The notes under the pieces are model-generated. The model had not been told where the DNA came from, made no database searches, and worked only from the letters and a program-made list of their open reading frames with translations. 64,000 nt of DNA from a virus. Below, piece by piece: positions 45,998-55,000 of the stretch. Made by a program: the position numbers and the translations under genes. The DNA lies in the IMG/VR virus record IMGVR_UViG_3300041407_000094, positions 17,123 to 81,122 of that record; one strand, 5' to 3'. Each line of letters opens with the position of its first letter. Position 1 is the stretch's first letter.

Positions 45998-48217
45998 TTG
46001 AATACCGCTGGCAAAAAGATGATGAGTTCTTCTAAGTTTCACATGGGTTATTCTCGTTGGGATGAAGTGAAAGGAGGTTACGAAAGCTGGGGAGAGTCTG
46101 TTGAACGTGTGATGAATATGCACCGTCAGAAATATGCTTCTGTAATGACACCAGAGCTTGAAGAGTATATTGTTTTTGCAGAACAAGCCTACAAAGATAA
46201 AATTGTACTGGGGGCACAACGAGCATTGCAGTTTGGTGGTGAACAGTTGTTCAAACATGAAGCTCGTATGTATAACTGTTCAGTATCTCACTGTGACCGT
46301 GCCACTTTCTTTCAAGAAGCTATGTACTTGTTGTTGTGTGGTTGTGGTGTTGGCTTCTCTGTTCAAAGTCATCATGTTGCAAAACTCCCGAAAGTTCATA
46401 AGCGTTATGAGAAGAAAGTAAAAGTATTCCAAGTTCCAGATACAATTGAAGGCTGGGCTGACGCATTTGGTGTATTGTTCAGCAGTTACTTTGTTGATGG
46501 TGGCAGCTTCCCTGAATATAAAGGTTGCCAAGTACACTTTGATTTCAATAAGATTCGACCTAAAGGTTCATTGATTTCTGGTGGTTTTAAAGCTCCCGGT
46601 CCAGATGGTTTGCGTAGTGCGTTGGTCAAGTGTGAAGCTCTACTAGAAGCATTAGTTGAGGGGAAAACAGAGGCTGTTAGCGTTCCAACCATAACAGCCT
46701 ATGACTTTGTTATGCACATGTCTGACGCTGTTTTGAGTGGGGGTGTTCGCCGGTCTGCAACCATCTGTATGTTTGATAAAGATGATGAGTTGATGTTGAA
46801 GGCCAAGACGGGGGATTGGTTTGTTGACAACGCCCAACGTGGCCGCTCAAATAATTCTGTTATGCTAGTACGAGACGAACTAAGCCGTGAAGAGTGGGCT
46901 AACATTATGAAGTCTGTTAAAGACTTTGGTGAACCCGGTTTTATCTTCACAGAGAATAAAGAGTTCTGTTTCAATCCTTGCGTAGAAATTGGGATGTTGC
47001 CTGTAACAGAAGATGGTGTGTCAGGCTTTCAATTCTGCAATTTGTCGGAGCTGTCGGGGGACAAGTGCACAAGTAAAGAAGCTTTTCTTCACGCATGTAA
47101 AGCTGGTGCAATTCTTGGGACATTGCAAGCGGGTTATACGAATTTCAAGTATCTGTCTGATGCAACACGTAAGATTACAGAAAAAGAGTCTTTGCTTGGT
47201 GTGAGCATTACCGGCTGGATGAACAATCCTGATGTTCTGTTTAATCCTGAAAACATGATTGAAGGCGCTAACGTTGTTAAAGCTACAAACAAAGAAGTTG
47301 CACATCTCCTTGGAATCAATCAAGCAGCACGAACTACGGCTGTAAAGCCAAGTGGTAATGCTTCTGTTATTCTTGGTACAGCTTCTGGTATTCACGGGGA
47401 ACACAGTCCTAAATACTTGCGTAATGTCCAGATGAATGTAGGAGATGAAGTTACTCGTATCATCACTAAAACCAACCCTAAAATGGTTGAGCCAAGTGTT
47501 TGGAGTAGTAACGGGACAGACGTTGTAGTTAGCTTCCCTGTTGAAAGTAAAGAGGGCAGTATTTACAAGTCTGATTTGATGGGCGTGAAGCAGCTTGATT
47601 ATGTAAAAACTGCTCAGCAATATTGGATTGAACACGGTACTAACTATGAGCTTTGTGTTGACCCTGATCTTCGTCACAACGTAAGTAATACTATTACAGT
47701 TGATGATTGGGATGAAGTTGAGGAATATATCTACAACAATCGTAAATGGTTTGCGGGTATTTCTCTTCTGAGTAGTATGGGTGATCGGGCATATGCTCAA
47801 GCACCGTTTACTGAAGTGTTTACAGCACAACAGATTGTAGATATGTATGGGGATAGCTCAATGTTTGCATCTGGTTTGATTGTTGGTGCATTGCAAGCGT
47901 TCGGTAATAACTTGTGGATGGCCTGTGATACAGCACTTGGTTATGGGTTGAAACTTGACCCTGAAGACTCTAGTGACTTGTTGAAACGTGATTGGGTACG
48001 ACGAGTTAAGAAGTTTGCAGAACGTAACTTTGACGGGGATGTTATGAAACTTACCTTTATGCTCAAGGATTGTCATAATCTGCATAAATGGGTGGGCATT
48101 AATAGTAACTTCGTTGATGTAGATTTTGCTGTTGACCTATCTCAACAAAGCTACACAGAAGTAGATACAATGGGCAGCCAGGCTTGCGCAGGTGGTGTGT
48201 GTGAGATTAGCTTCTAA
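45998..48217 (+). CDS. nrdJ: Class II (B12-dependent) ribonucleotide reductase
   Basis: 739 residues from TTG 45998 behind AAGGAG. Single-chain RNR features: C(S)VSHCDR near 88 (a redox Cys), GGVRRSATICMFD, FNPCVEIGML (thiyl Cys and Glu), KPSGNASVILGTASGIHGEHSP and a C-terminal CAGGVCEISF thiol pair. No separate small subunit or glycyl loop is nearby, fitting an adenosylcobalamin ribonucleoside-triphosphate reductase. It makes dNTPs and needs host B12. It forms a unit with the CWC protein that follows. Confidence 0.9.
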   Translation: MNTAGKKMMSSSKFHMGYSRWDEVKGGYESWGESVERVMNMHRQKYASVMTPELEEYIVFAEQAYKDKIVLGAQRALQFGGEQLFKHEARMYNCSVSHCDRATFFQEAMYLLLCGCGVGFSVQSHHVAKLPKVHKRYEKKVKVFQVPDTIEGWADAFGVLFSSYFVDGGSFPEYKGCQVHFDFNKIRPKGSLISGGFKAPGPDGLRSALVKCEALLEALVEGKTEAVSVPTITAYDFVMHMSDAVLSGGVRRSATICMFDKDDELMLKAKTGDWFVDNAQRGRSNNSVMLVRDELSREEWANIMKSVKDFGEPGFIFTENKEFCFNPCVEIGMLPVTEDGVSGFQFCNLSELSGDKCTSKEAFLHACKAGAILGTLQAGYTNFKYLSDATRKITEKESLLGVSITGWMNNPDVLFNPENMIEGANVVKATNKEVAHLLGINQAARTTAVKPSGNASVILGTASGIHGEHSPKYLRNVQMNVGDEVTRIITKTNPKMVEPSVWSSNGTDVVVSFPVESKEGSIYKSDLMGVKQLDYVKTAQQYWIEHGTNYELCVDPDLRHNVSNTITVDDWDEVEEYIYNNRKWFAGISLLSSMGDRAYAQAPFTEVFTAQQIVDMYGDSSMFASGLIVGALQAFGNNLWMACDTALGYGLKLDPEDSSDLLKRDWVRRVKKFAERNFDGDVMKLTFMLKDCHNLHKWVGINSNFVDVDFAVDLSQQSYTEVDTMGSQACAGGVCEISF

Positions 48218-48408
48218 TGGACTACATGGAACTAATGGAAAAGGTAGGTACACAGTCAAACGTATCTCACTCGTGCCCTCGATGTGAAAACCCGGTTAGA
48301 TGCGACATTATGCTAGGTAAAAACACTTGTTGGTGCTTCAGTGTACAGAGCAAGGGGTTAGAACTGAACGACGTTTGTATGTGTAAAAACTGCCTTAACA
48401 AGGCTTGA
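48217..48408 (+). CDS. Cysteine-rich CWC family protein
   Basis: 63 residues starting at the last base of the RNR gene. CPRCENPVRC..., CWC and CMCKNC match the Cysteine-rich_CWC family (zinc-binding, function unknown). Next to RNR it might handle redox or metal, but this is a guess. Confidence 0.72.
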   Translation: MDYMELMEKVGTQSNVSHSCPRCENPVRCDIMLGKNTCWCFSVQSKGLELNDVCMCKNCLNKA

Positions 48409-48432
48409 CACGCTAATCTTATATGCTACACT
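48405..48432 (+). promoter_or_regulatory. Promoter directly before a terminator hairpin
   Basis: TTGACA (48405-48410), 16-bp spacer, TACACT (48427-48432). Transcripts would start with the hairpin at 48435, so this may be an attenuated leader. Confidence 0.55.
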
Positions 48433-48434
48433 TG

Positions 48435-48473
48435 ACCCTACAAGAGCAGAGATGTTCTGTAGGGTTTCTTTTT
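48435..48473 (+). terminator. Intrinsic terminator after the RNR unit
   Basis: Stem ACCCTACA (48435-48442) / TGTAGGGT (48458-48465), inner GAGCA/TGTTC pairing, then TTCTTTTT. Confidence 0.78.
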
Positions 48474-48488
48474 ATCTGGAGATTAATA

Positions 48489-48599
48489 ATGACACGCGAA
48501 GAATTTGAATATCAATTGCTAGTGGTTGCAGACATTCAACGTCGTGAGGGTTGGAGTGAAAAGAGTATTGGACTTTATGCGCAGGAAAGAGTAAAATGA
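48489..48599 (+). CDS. Small hypothetical protein (36 aa)
   Basis: ATG 48489 behind CTGGAG. Helical; ATGA-coupled to the next gene. Confidence 0.55.
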   Translation: MTREEFEYQLLVVADIQRREGWSEKSIGLYAQERVK

Positions 48600-48682
48600 A
48601 AGACCATGAATTTAGACAAGAGGCAGCACGACAAAAGGCTGTGGAGAAATCTAAGAAAGTTAAATATATTCGTTACCCTTGA
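48596..48682 (+). CDS. Small basic peptide (28 aa)
   Basis: ATGA overlap; Lys/Arg-rich, ends KKVKYIRYP. Supported only by coupling. Confidence 0.42.
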   Translation: MKDHEFRQEAARQKAVEKSKKVKYIRYP

Positions 48683-48690
48683 GGCTTAAA

Positions 48691-48885
48691 ATGATGAAAG
48701 GTTATGAAGATCTAATTGCAGGATTACTCCTTCTAATTGTTGTACTAGTCGGTGGTTACACTTACCTGCAGAGTGAGGTATTTAAACAGAAGCAGAGTTT
48801 GCAAGTTCCGCTTGTTAAAGAGAAACCAATAGTGCAGAGAAGTGAGAAGACAATGTTCGAAACTGTTGTGAAGAGGACTGAGTGA
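48691..48885 (+). CDS. Small single-TM protein (64 aa)
   Basis: ATG 48691 after GAGG. One membrane helix at about 10-27 (AGLLLLIVVLVGGYTYL), then a basic soluble tail. Unknown. Confidence 0.62.
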   Translation: MMKGYEDLIAGLLLLIVVLVGGYTYLQSEVFKQKQSLQVPLVKEKPIVQRSEKTMFETVVKRTE

Positions 48886-49097
48886 TGAATATCTATACTG
48901 CAATGAGTGACAAAGAAGTAGAAGAAGCTACAAAACTTCAAGACCTTATCAAGTCAGTAGTTAGTGCGTCAGAGGATATGTCAAGGGTGCTTGACTATAG
49001 ATTTGAAGTTAGATTTGCTGGTGTTGGGCAAACAACTCACTTCGTCTGTGAGGAACTGGGTATTAACAAAAATATTACAGATTATAATTGCTGGTAA
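48885..49097 (+). CDS. Small hypothetical protein (70 aa)
   Basis: ATG 48885 at the upstream stop (GTG 48882 possible). Last rightward gene before the converging lysis genes. Unknown. Confidence 0.6.
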   Translation: MNIYTAMSDKEVEEATKLQDLIKSVVSASEDMSRVLDYRFEVRFAGVGQTTHFVCEELGINKNITDYNCW

Positions 49098-49112
49098 TTT
49101 GTAGGCAAAAGA

Positions 49113-49143
49113 AAGCCCCGAAAGACTCACGTCCTCGGGGCTT
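49113..49143. terminator. Bidirectional terminator
   Basis: Perfect 9-bp stem AAGCCCCGA / TCGGGGCTT plus inner GAC/GTC. On the minus strand TTTCTTTTG follows, so it ends the leftward lysis operon; it may also stop the rightward one. Confidence 0.75.
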
Positions 49144-49206
49144 AAACATATCTGAAATAAGGCTAATGGCGTAGCCTATGTGCCTAGTGGCTTCTTATTC
49201 TTAGCT

Positions 49207-49548
49207 TTAATTATTCGTCAACGTGTTGATATTATTATTCACGATTTTCTGATTATTCTTCTTGTCAGCTTGCAACTGTTTCATTTGCATCTCAAGCACA
49301 TACACACGTTGATCTGTGCCAACTTGATAGCTGTCTTGTTTCTCTGATACATTGTTAATACGCTTTTCAAAGTATTCAACATTGTTCTTTATGGTATTCA
49401 GAGATTCTTGCTTTACTACATCCAACTTCAAACCGAAGTTACCTACATCCTCTGAGCTTTTGCTATTAGTCATAATGATAGCCAACATCGCTACTAACAG
49501 AACAAAAGTGAGTAGGTGAATAGTCCTTTCAAGTATCGTCCATATCAT
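49207..49548 (-). CDS. Membrane-anchored coiled-coil protein (113 aa)
   Basis: One TM segment at about 9-26, then a long coiled coil ending in Asn-rich sequence. Lies at the end of the lysis cassette, so it may help control lysis or lysis inhibition, but no known family is clear. Confidence 0.62.
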   Translation of the reverse strand: MIWTILERTIHLLTFVLLVAMLAIIMTNSKSSEDVGNFGLKLDVVKQESLNTIKNNVEYFEKRINNVSEKQDSYQVGTDQRVYVLEMQMKQLQADKKNNQKIVNNNINTLTNN

Positions 49549-49557
49549 TGGATGCCT

Positions 49558-49875
49558 CTACCGTTGTTTGTTTTTAACACCTACAAAGTAGAGTTCGATG
49601 GTACGAATAATCTCTTGTTTGTCTGCTGCACTTCTTGCAATTAGGTCAGAGATACTGGCGTCAATCTTGTTGTTCAATCTGTTCTCTACCTCCCTCAAAT
49701 CTTCTCGGTTTACCTTGCCTGTCTGCATCGTAAGAACTTTTTCTTCAAGTCCTTTGAAGTCTGCTCGTTGAGCTTGGTAAGTCAGAAAGAGGGCACTAAC
49801 AATCAAAGAGAGCATACCCAAACAGAGTCGCTCCCATAGGTTGTTGATCCTAATGTTAGCATCGTCATTTGACAT
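49558..49875 (-). CDS. Membrane-anchored coiled-coil protein (105 aa)
   Basis: Short soluble N terminus, TM at about 16-34, then a coiled coil. Topology like the gene at 49207. Overlaps the o-spanin end by 11 bases. Lysis-linked by position only. Confidence 0.62.
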   Translation of the reverse strand: MSNDDANIRINNLWERLCLGMLSLIVSALFLTYQAQRADFKGLEEKVLTMQTGKVNREDLREVENRLNNKIDASISDLIARSAADKQEIIRTIELYFVGVKNKQR

Positions 49876-50143
49876 TATAAAGGGCCTTTTGTTTTGCTTT
49901 GTTATCCTTAATCTTATTCATCTGCTTTTCCCACTTAGCAATACAACCTACATTAGTGTTCTGAGCAATAGCTAAGTCAATAAGACTCTCTCCAGTAGGA
50001 GTAGGTTTACAAGGGTTTACCAACAGATTGTCCGGGGGAAACACATTGGTCACTGTCGGGGTAGACTGAACACCAGCCGTTGCGAAGCAGCCTTGTAACA
50101 GAAGGACTAAGAAGCCCATCATCAGGCAAGAAATTGCTTTCAT
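49865..50143 (-). CDS. Outer-membrane spanin lipoprotein (Rz1-like)
   Basis: 92 residues from ATG 50143. Signal peptide with lipobox LLLQGC (C19 lipidated), then a Pro-containing periplasmic part. It starts inside the i-spanin gene in another frame, the typical Rz/Rz1 overlap. With the i-spanin it joins inner and outer membranes at the end of lysis. Confidence 0.75.
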   Translation of the reverse strand: MKAISCLMMGFLVLLLQGCFATAGVQSTPTVTNVFPPDNLLVNPCKPTPTGESLIDLAIAQNTNVGCIAKWEKQMNKIKDNKAKQKALYNVK

Positions 50144-50480
50144 TTTTAGTAGTCTCTTGTTTAGCAGCCACAACTGTGACAACTTTACTTATTACTTTCT
50201 TCACTGTAGCCAAGTCTTTAAGTTGACTGTTTACAGGAGAAATACCTTCATCAATCTTATTCTTCTCAGATACAAGCTCAGCACCAGACTCAGAGTCTAT
50301 TTGACAGCTTAAATCCTTTAAGTTAAGGGACTTTTGCATGTCAGAATTGACGTTAATAGCTTGGACTAGTGCTTCCACAGCTACTACTTTATCGTCGTGC
50401 AGAGATAGAGAAAGCCAGCCTAAAGCACCTACTGTTGCAGACAATCCAAAGATGATGTAGAACATCCAGCTATTGAACAT
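50007..50480 (-). CDS. Inner-membrane spanin (Rz-like)
   Basis: 157 residues; ATG 50480 lies nine bases after AGAGG (earlier ATG codons exist at 50489 and 50486). N-terminal TM (FYIIFGLSATVGALGWLSL), then a periplasmic domain with helical stretches. Overlaps the holin end and contains the start of the Rz1-like gene, so the pair is called mainly from layout. Confidence 0.68.
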   Translation of the reverse strand: MFNSWMFYIIFGLSATVGALGWLSLSLHDDKVVAVEALVQAINVNSDMQKSLNLKDLSCQIDSESGAELVSEKNKIDEGISPVNSQLKDLATVKKVISKVVTVVAAKQETTKNESNFLPDDGLLSPSVTRLLRNGWCSVYPDSDQCVSPGQSVGKPL

Positions 50481-50727
50481 CCTCATCATCCTCTTTCTGT
50501 GAGGTTTGTTTTAGGAACCTACCAACAAAACCAAGACTAGCAACACCACCCATCACTAACACAATATAGAAAGGGCTCATATAGACAAGCCCCATTCCAA
50601 ATGCTAAGGATAGACCGTAAGCTAAGGCAATGAGGACGTTAGCAATCAAACTGAGTGCAGAGTAGGAATGGAGTTGTTTCTTCCAGTCTTCAATAATAGA
50701 AGGAGGCTTACTTACCTTTAGTTTCAT
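50470..50727 (-). CDS. Holin
   Basis: 85 residues. IEDWKKQLHSYSALSLIAN followed by two TM segments (about 25-48 and 52-70) and a charged tail, like small phage holins of the DUF7940 type. It lies between the endolysin and spanins. With a SAR endolysin it could be a pinholin. Confidence 0.72.
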   Translation of the reverse strand: MKLKVSKPPSIIEDWKKQLHSYSALSLIANVLIALAYGLSLAFGMGLVYMSPFYIVLVMGGVASLGFVGRFLKQTSQKEDDEDVQ

Positions 50728-51238
50728 TAACTAACCCCTCCACTTCAATTGGAATTTCATTCATACAATATTTATATTCCAATGAACGTCTGATAACTAA
50801 TCCCTTAAGCATTTTCTTTTTCGCGTAAACCCATTTGGTCAGCTCTTGACAAGCCCCGTCATAGTCCTTTGCATTAAGTTTCTTAATCATTGTACTAGAT
50901 GAGAAATTACCAATACCGACATTATAAACAAATGATAGCATTGCAGCGTGTTGGTAATCAGACTTAAATGGAACCTTAACAACAGACATTAACTGCTTGT
51001 CATGTTTGATAAGATCATCAGCAAACACTTTGTCACATTGGTCAACTGTAAAGGTTTGCCCAAGCTTAAGTTCTGGTCCTGTGTGGCCTCTACAACTTGT
51101 AACGATGTTCACAGGATCTAAGTAGGTTTTAGTTATAAGACCCTCGCTAGGTGCAATAAGGAAGGAGCCAGAAAGGGCTAACGCAGTGCCCAAACCAACC
51201 CCAAGGAGCTTTTTATACAAATTAGAGTTGGTGATCAT
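50708..51238 (-). CDS. SAR endolysin (P21-type lysozyme)
   Basis: 176 residues. An N-terminal signal-anchor-release helix (LLGVGLGTALALSGSFLIAP) precedes the lysozyme fold. The catalytic set is E32 (SEG), D41 (YLDPV) and T47 (VTSCRGHTG). FVYNVGIGNFSSSTMIKKLN and GLVIRRSLEYKYC match P21/lambdoid lysozymes. It cuts the glycan strands of peptidoglycan after the anchor is released. A small holin gene overlaps its end. Confidence 0.9.
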   Translation of the reverse strand: MITNSNLYKKLLGVGLGTALALSGSFLIAPSEGLITKTYLDPVNIVTSCRGHTGPELKLGQTFTVDQCDKVFADDLIKHDKQLMSVVKVPFKSDYQHAAMLSFVYNVGIGNFSSSTMIKKLNAKDYDGACQELTKWVYAKKKMLKGLVIRRSLEYKYCMNEIPIEVEGLVNETKGK

Positions 51239-51243
51239 TAATC

Positions 51244-51711
51244 CTACATCCCTTCAGTTGGTTGCACAGGCCACACCACTTCTGTAGGCCAATTAGCTTG
51301 AGCAGTTACTCGTCCCAGCAGTACACCGTAAGTTTTCCAAGCTTTAAGTTGAAGAACCCTTACTGGAAGTTCAGCTTCCTCTTCTTCAGTTGCCATCTCA
51401 AGTTCAATAGCATCATTGATTGTACTGACACGATTAGCGAGTGCAGTCTTCTGTACAATCGAAACTTGTGTAAGGCCTTGAAGTTTAATGGTTTGACTGG
51501 CGAGGATTTCCTCTGGAGTAGGAGGGGGAGCTACATACTCAGTAAAGGACCAAGATGTCCCTACTTGTGTAGCCACCCACCCTTGTTTAATATCCTGAAC
51601 GTTAGTTACATCTACCCATATAAATTCAGGAACAAATATAGTGCTAATATCTAGGTCTGTTTCTAACAACTCTTTAACTAGAGAGTCTTCGATTAGTGCA
51701 TACATAGTCAT
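51244..51711 (-). CDS. Tail fibre assembly-like protein
   Basis: 155 residues. The N-terminal beta part (GWVATQVGTSWSFTEYVAPP) and helical C terminus ending NWPTEVVWPVQP fit tail fibre assembly chaperones or DUF4376-like proteins. It lies just after the fibre gene, one base apart. Confidence 0.65.
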   Translation of the reverse strand: MTMYALIEDSLVKELLETDLDISTIFVPEFIWVDVTNVQDIKQGWVATQVGTSWSFTEYVAPPPTPEEILASQTIKLQGLTQVSIVQKTALANRVSTINDAIELEMATEEEEAELPVRVLQLKAWKTYGVLLGRVTAQANWPTEVVWPVQPTEGM

Positions 51712-52661
51712 TACATATACTCCTGTACAATAATAATCCCAGCACCACCTACACCTCCCGGAGCACCGCCACCGGGGTTATTCTGAGTAATAGCACCAGA
51801 GCCACCAGAACCATAAAGGCCAATATCACCAGAGTTAGTTGTACCGGAACGTGGAGAGCCACCACCAGAGAACTGACTTCTTCCACCAAACCCTGAAATA
51901 CCGTTACCGAAAATAGTTAGTAGGGCAGAGCCGCCGGCACTGCCTTTGGAATTGAACAAGTTACCACCACTAGCAGTGCCGCCCGCAGGTGGGGATATTT
52001 GAACAGGGAATGTTGACGTTGCGTTAATGGTCACACCCGCCCCACCACCAGATGTAGACAAAACACCTGCGAAAGAGGAAGCACCACCCGCGGCATTAGC
52101 AGCTCCACCAGTACCTACAACGTAGCTTACACCGGAGAATGCACTAGTCAGGAATGATTGAGAGAAGCCTCCTGCACCACCGCCACTACCCGCAGAGCTT
52201 GCACCTGCGCCAGTCGCATCGGCTGAACCACCACCACCACCACCAGCTTGAACACTAACAAGAATAGCTCGTGTACCTGGAGTTGGTGTGTAAGTGCCAC
52301 TAGAAGTGAAGACACGAGTTGCAAGAAGGCCACCACTGAGTGCTTTGGACCAGTAAACAAAAGTAGTATCTGTTACAGGGTTTTGACCGGTGTGAGTTTG
52401 AATAGCCTTATAAAGCAACCCATCACTGCCCTGAACATAGCTCTTACCAGCTTGATACTCTGTAACAACATCCCATACAGAAATACCGTGTTGCAGAATA
52501 TGAGCAATGGCCTGATCTTGACGATTCTGTGACCAGTTTTCCCATTGGAAAGGGGGTACTTCAGCAGTCCACCCAGTTTGTACTTTTACATTACTTGGGG
52601 CTACAATAGCACCCCCGGAAGACCACAAATAAGTGTAGTCAGGTTTATTAATCTCAGGCAA
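51711..52661 (-). CDS. Tail fibre / adhesin with Gly-rich tip
   Basis: 316 residues. The first half has a virion-attachment-like part and a carbohydrate-binding-like module (AGKSYVQGSDGLLYKAIQTH). The C-terminal 150 residues are Gly/Ser-rich (runs of GGGGG) and end GAGIIIVQEYM, as in polyglycine adhesins of T-even and other phages. It likely sets host receptor choice. Confidence 0.78.
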   Translation of the reverse strand: MPEINKPDYTYLWSSGGAIVAPSNVKVQTGWTAEVPPFQWENWSQNRQDQAIAHILQHGISVWDVVTEYQAGKSYVQGSDGLLYKAIQTHTGQNPVTDTTFVYWSKALSGGLLATRVFTSSGTYTPTPGTRAILVSVQAGGGGGGSADATGAGASSAGSGGGAGGFSQSFLTSAFSGVSYVVGTGGAANAAGGASSFAGVLSTSGGGAGVTINATSTFPVQISPPAGGTASGGNLFNSKGSAGGSALLTIFGNGISGFGGRSQFSGGGSPRSGTTNSGDIGLYGSGGSGAITQNNPGGGAPGGVGGAGIIIVQEYM

Positions 52662-52680
52662 TTTATTTATTCCTAACTAG

Positions 52681-52992
52681 TTATTCGGGCTTTGGGTACT
52701 TGTCTTTGATGGCTTGAAGTTTTTCAGTCATGTCTTTAGGGAAAAGACCTGCTGCAAACAGTGCGTCTAGCTGGTCACCAATGGAGGGGTATTCAGCTTT
52801 ACGGAGGTAATAGTAGTCGTCGGCATGACGGATACGTCCTTTTGCGTCATGGACATATTCTACGTCTTCTTCAACAGTACCTTCTGGTATGGGGTTGGTA
52901 ATAACTTCATTACCTTCCTCGTCCAAAGAGATGCAATAATCCCAATCCCCAACGTTAATGATTTGTCCATTAAGTGTAAATACCTTACTCAT
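52681..52992 (-). CDS. XkdW-like tail protein
   Basis: 103 residues. YPSIGDQLDALFAAGLFP and the end IKDKYPKPE match the XkdW-like phage tail family. Lies between tailspike and fibre genes. ATGA overlap with the tailspike stop. Confidence 0.7.
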   Translation of the reverse strand: MSKVFTLNGQIINVGDWDYCISLDEEGNEVITNPIPEGTVEEDVEYVHDAKGRIRHADDYYYLRKAEYPSIGDQLDALFAAGLFPKDMTEKLQAIKDKYPKPE

Positions 52993-54980
52993 TTAGCCAC
53001 CCATCCTGTGTTACCTACACCAGACTCTTTTATATATAAAGTAGTTACTGCTCCACCATCCGAACGAAGCCACTGAGAACCCACAGGAGCAGTAACAACT
53101 CCTTCCGGGGTTCCAGTTCCTCCTGATACTAGTTGCGTACCTGCTCCAATAAATAGCTGACGACTATACGTAGAAGCTGCTCTGAATGATGCCGACCCGA
53201 AAGAGGACGCGTTATCTACAGTGTGTCGTATAATACCGGGGTTAGTCATTGTCCCATCACTGAGACTGGCAACTCCCGATACAGACAGTTGAACAGTACC
53301 TGACGCAAACCTTCGAATTATTGGGGCTGCGTTAGAAACCGAGTAAATCCCAGCATTCGTATTGTCTATAGTTAGGTTGCCAGAGGATGTTACTGCCCCG
53401 GCTTCCGTGACACTAAAACGGCTAGTAAAGGTACTGTCGTACAGACGAAATACCTGCCCTGAACGAAGACGAATCCCATAAGATGTTGAAAAATTAGGAC
53501 GCTCCCATTCACTATCCTGAGCAGTTTCTGGGTTGAATACGCCCGGAGTCGCAAAAGTGTAGCGAGAAGTGGTGAGGCTGGAGTCTTTAGTAAAGTACGG
53601 AGAATAGTCAACTGCATATTTAGTATTGCTGTGTTCAAAGACTGCGCCAGAGTTAGCTGTAGCGACCATCCGAGAGCCAACAGAACCTGCGAGGAACGAT
53701 CCACTAACTTTAATTTCTTTCGATTCAGCATAGCAACCGAGGTGAAGAATCTCACTACAATAATCAGTGATGACGTTAATATCGTCACGACCCATACGGG
53801 TGCAATTGAGAAACTGAATCCCTCGAAGTACAGTAGATCCATCCATTTCCAAAGATGCGGAAGGAGATGAAAAAGGTGTCGTTAGAAAGCTCGATGTAGC
53901 CAAGTGTAGAGATTGATGGTTCAAGCTTCGAATGAAACAATTGATGAAGTCTGTACCAGCAAAGCCGTAGTTTGTGGAGCCTACAGCATCACGAGGGGCT
54001 CTGATAGAAACACCACGAAACCCACCGAAAGAGCAGTTCAATGCCTGCCCCAGCTCACACTGGGGGACCTGTCCATCCCCAATATCTGAAGAAGTTACTA
54101 GTAGGCCCGACTTTCTCCAATGACCATCAACGACTACGTTTTCGGTTTGCCAACCCGATGCATTACGGCACCAAACACCAACATCCCACTCATCAGAAAG
54201 GCGTCCGTCTGTGCCATCATATCCAGTCAAGCCATCAAACCATGGAATGATCCCCATATCCTTTAGTCTGGAACCTTTATCTAGAATAACACCAGCGCTG
54301 AAAGGAACAGTTAAATCAAGCGTGGCATATGTATTACCCCGTGTACCAGAGTCGGCAAGATAAGCAGCTCCACTGTCAGGATTAGCAACAGAGATAGATG
54401 TAGCATTTGCAATTGAAAAGGTCTTTGTACCCACACCCTTAAAAAGTAGCCCACCTTTAGGACGTTTTTCATAGCCCTTGCCGAGACTCCTTAGTGTTAC
54501 ACCTTTAGGGACTACAATAGTTGATGACACAACACTTATGCCGGGGATAAAGACCTCCCCTCCACCTACCAAGTCTATGAAGGCTATAGCATTAACTAGT
54601 GCTGTTGTGTCATCAACTACACCATCTACAACACCACCAAAACTTTTAATGTTGGCGCTGTTTAGTCTATTAAATGCTACTAAGGATGTTCCATTAAACT
54701 GGTATTCCAACCCACTTGTCCTATCAGTAACAACAAACCACTTAGGAGTTGGGCTAGAGTAGCGCTGACCATCAACATCAAAATAAAGACGATTGTCAAG
54801 AGTAAGAAAGTAAGCCTTGCCATTTACAATAGCTGGCAGGCTTCCGACAATTCCGTCAATATTCCGATCAAACAGATAGGAGAACTTAACCAAGTTTGCA
54901 TCCATATCATCGTTCCAGCCGGATGACCCGTAGGGCCAACCAAAGTTTGCTTCTACGAATGGGGAAATTTCAGCAGCCAT
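52989..54980 (-). CDS. Tailspike with pectate-lyase-like beta helix
   Basis: 663 residues. An N-terminal attachment region (about 1-105) precedes NIKSFGGVVDGVVDDTTAL, the opening of a Pectate_lyase_3 beta helix. The C-terminal region carries repeated short beta motifs. Tailspikes of this type bind or cut surface polysaccharide. The enzyme residues cannot be assigned from sequence alone. Confidence 0.8.
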   Translation of the reverse strand: MAAEISPFVEANFGWPYGSSGWNDDMDANLVKFSYLFDRNIDGIVGSLPAIVNGKAYFLTLDNRLYFDVDGQRYSSPTPKWFVVTDRTSGLEYQFNGTSLVAFNRLNSANIKSFGGVVDGVVDDTTALVNAIAFIDLVGGGEVFIPGISVVSSTIVVPKGVTLRSLGKGYEKRPKGGLLFKGVGTKTFSIANATSISVANPDSGAAYLADSGTRGNTYATLDLTVPFSAGVILDKGSRLKDMGIIPWFDGLTGYDGTDGRLSDEWDVGVWCRNASGWQTENVVVDGHWRKSGLLVTSSDIGDGQVPQCELGQALNCSFGGFRGVSIRAPRDAVGSTNYGFAGTDFINCFIRSLNHQSLHLATSSFLTTPFSSPSASLEMDGSTVLRGIQFLNCTRMGRDDINVITDYCSEILHLGCYAESKEIKVSGSFLAGSVGSRMVATANSGAVFEHSNTKYAVDYSPYFTKDSSLTTSRYTFATPGVFNPETAQDSEWERPNFSTSYGIRLRSGQVFRLYDSTFTSRFSVTEAGAVTSSGNLTIDNTNAGIYSVSNAAPIIRRFASGTVQLSVSGVASLSDGTMTNPGIIRHTVDNASSFGSASFRAASTYSRQLFIGAGTQLVSGGTGTPEGVVTAPVGSQWLRSDGGAVTTLYIKESGVGNTGWVAK

Positions 54981-55000
54981 ATATTTTATTCCTTAATTCT

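Noticed and set aside
47021-47830. Long leftward frame (269 codons) inside the RNR gene
   Set aside because: It is fully antisense to a clearly conserved enzyme and has no ribosome site; a shadow of RNR codon usage.
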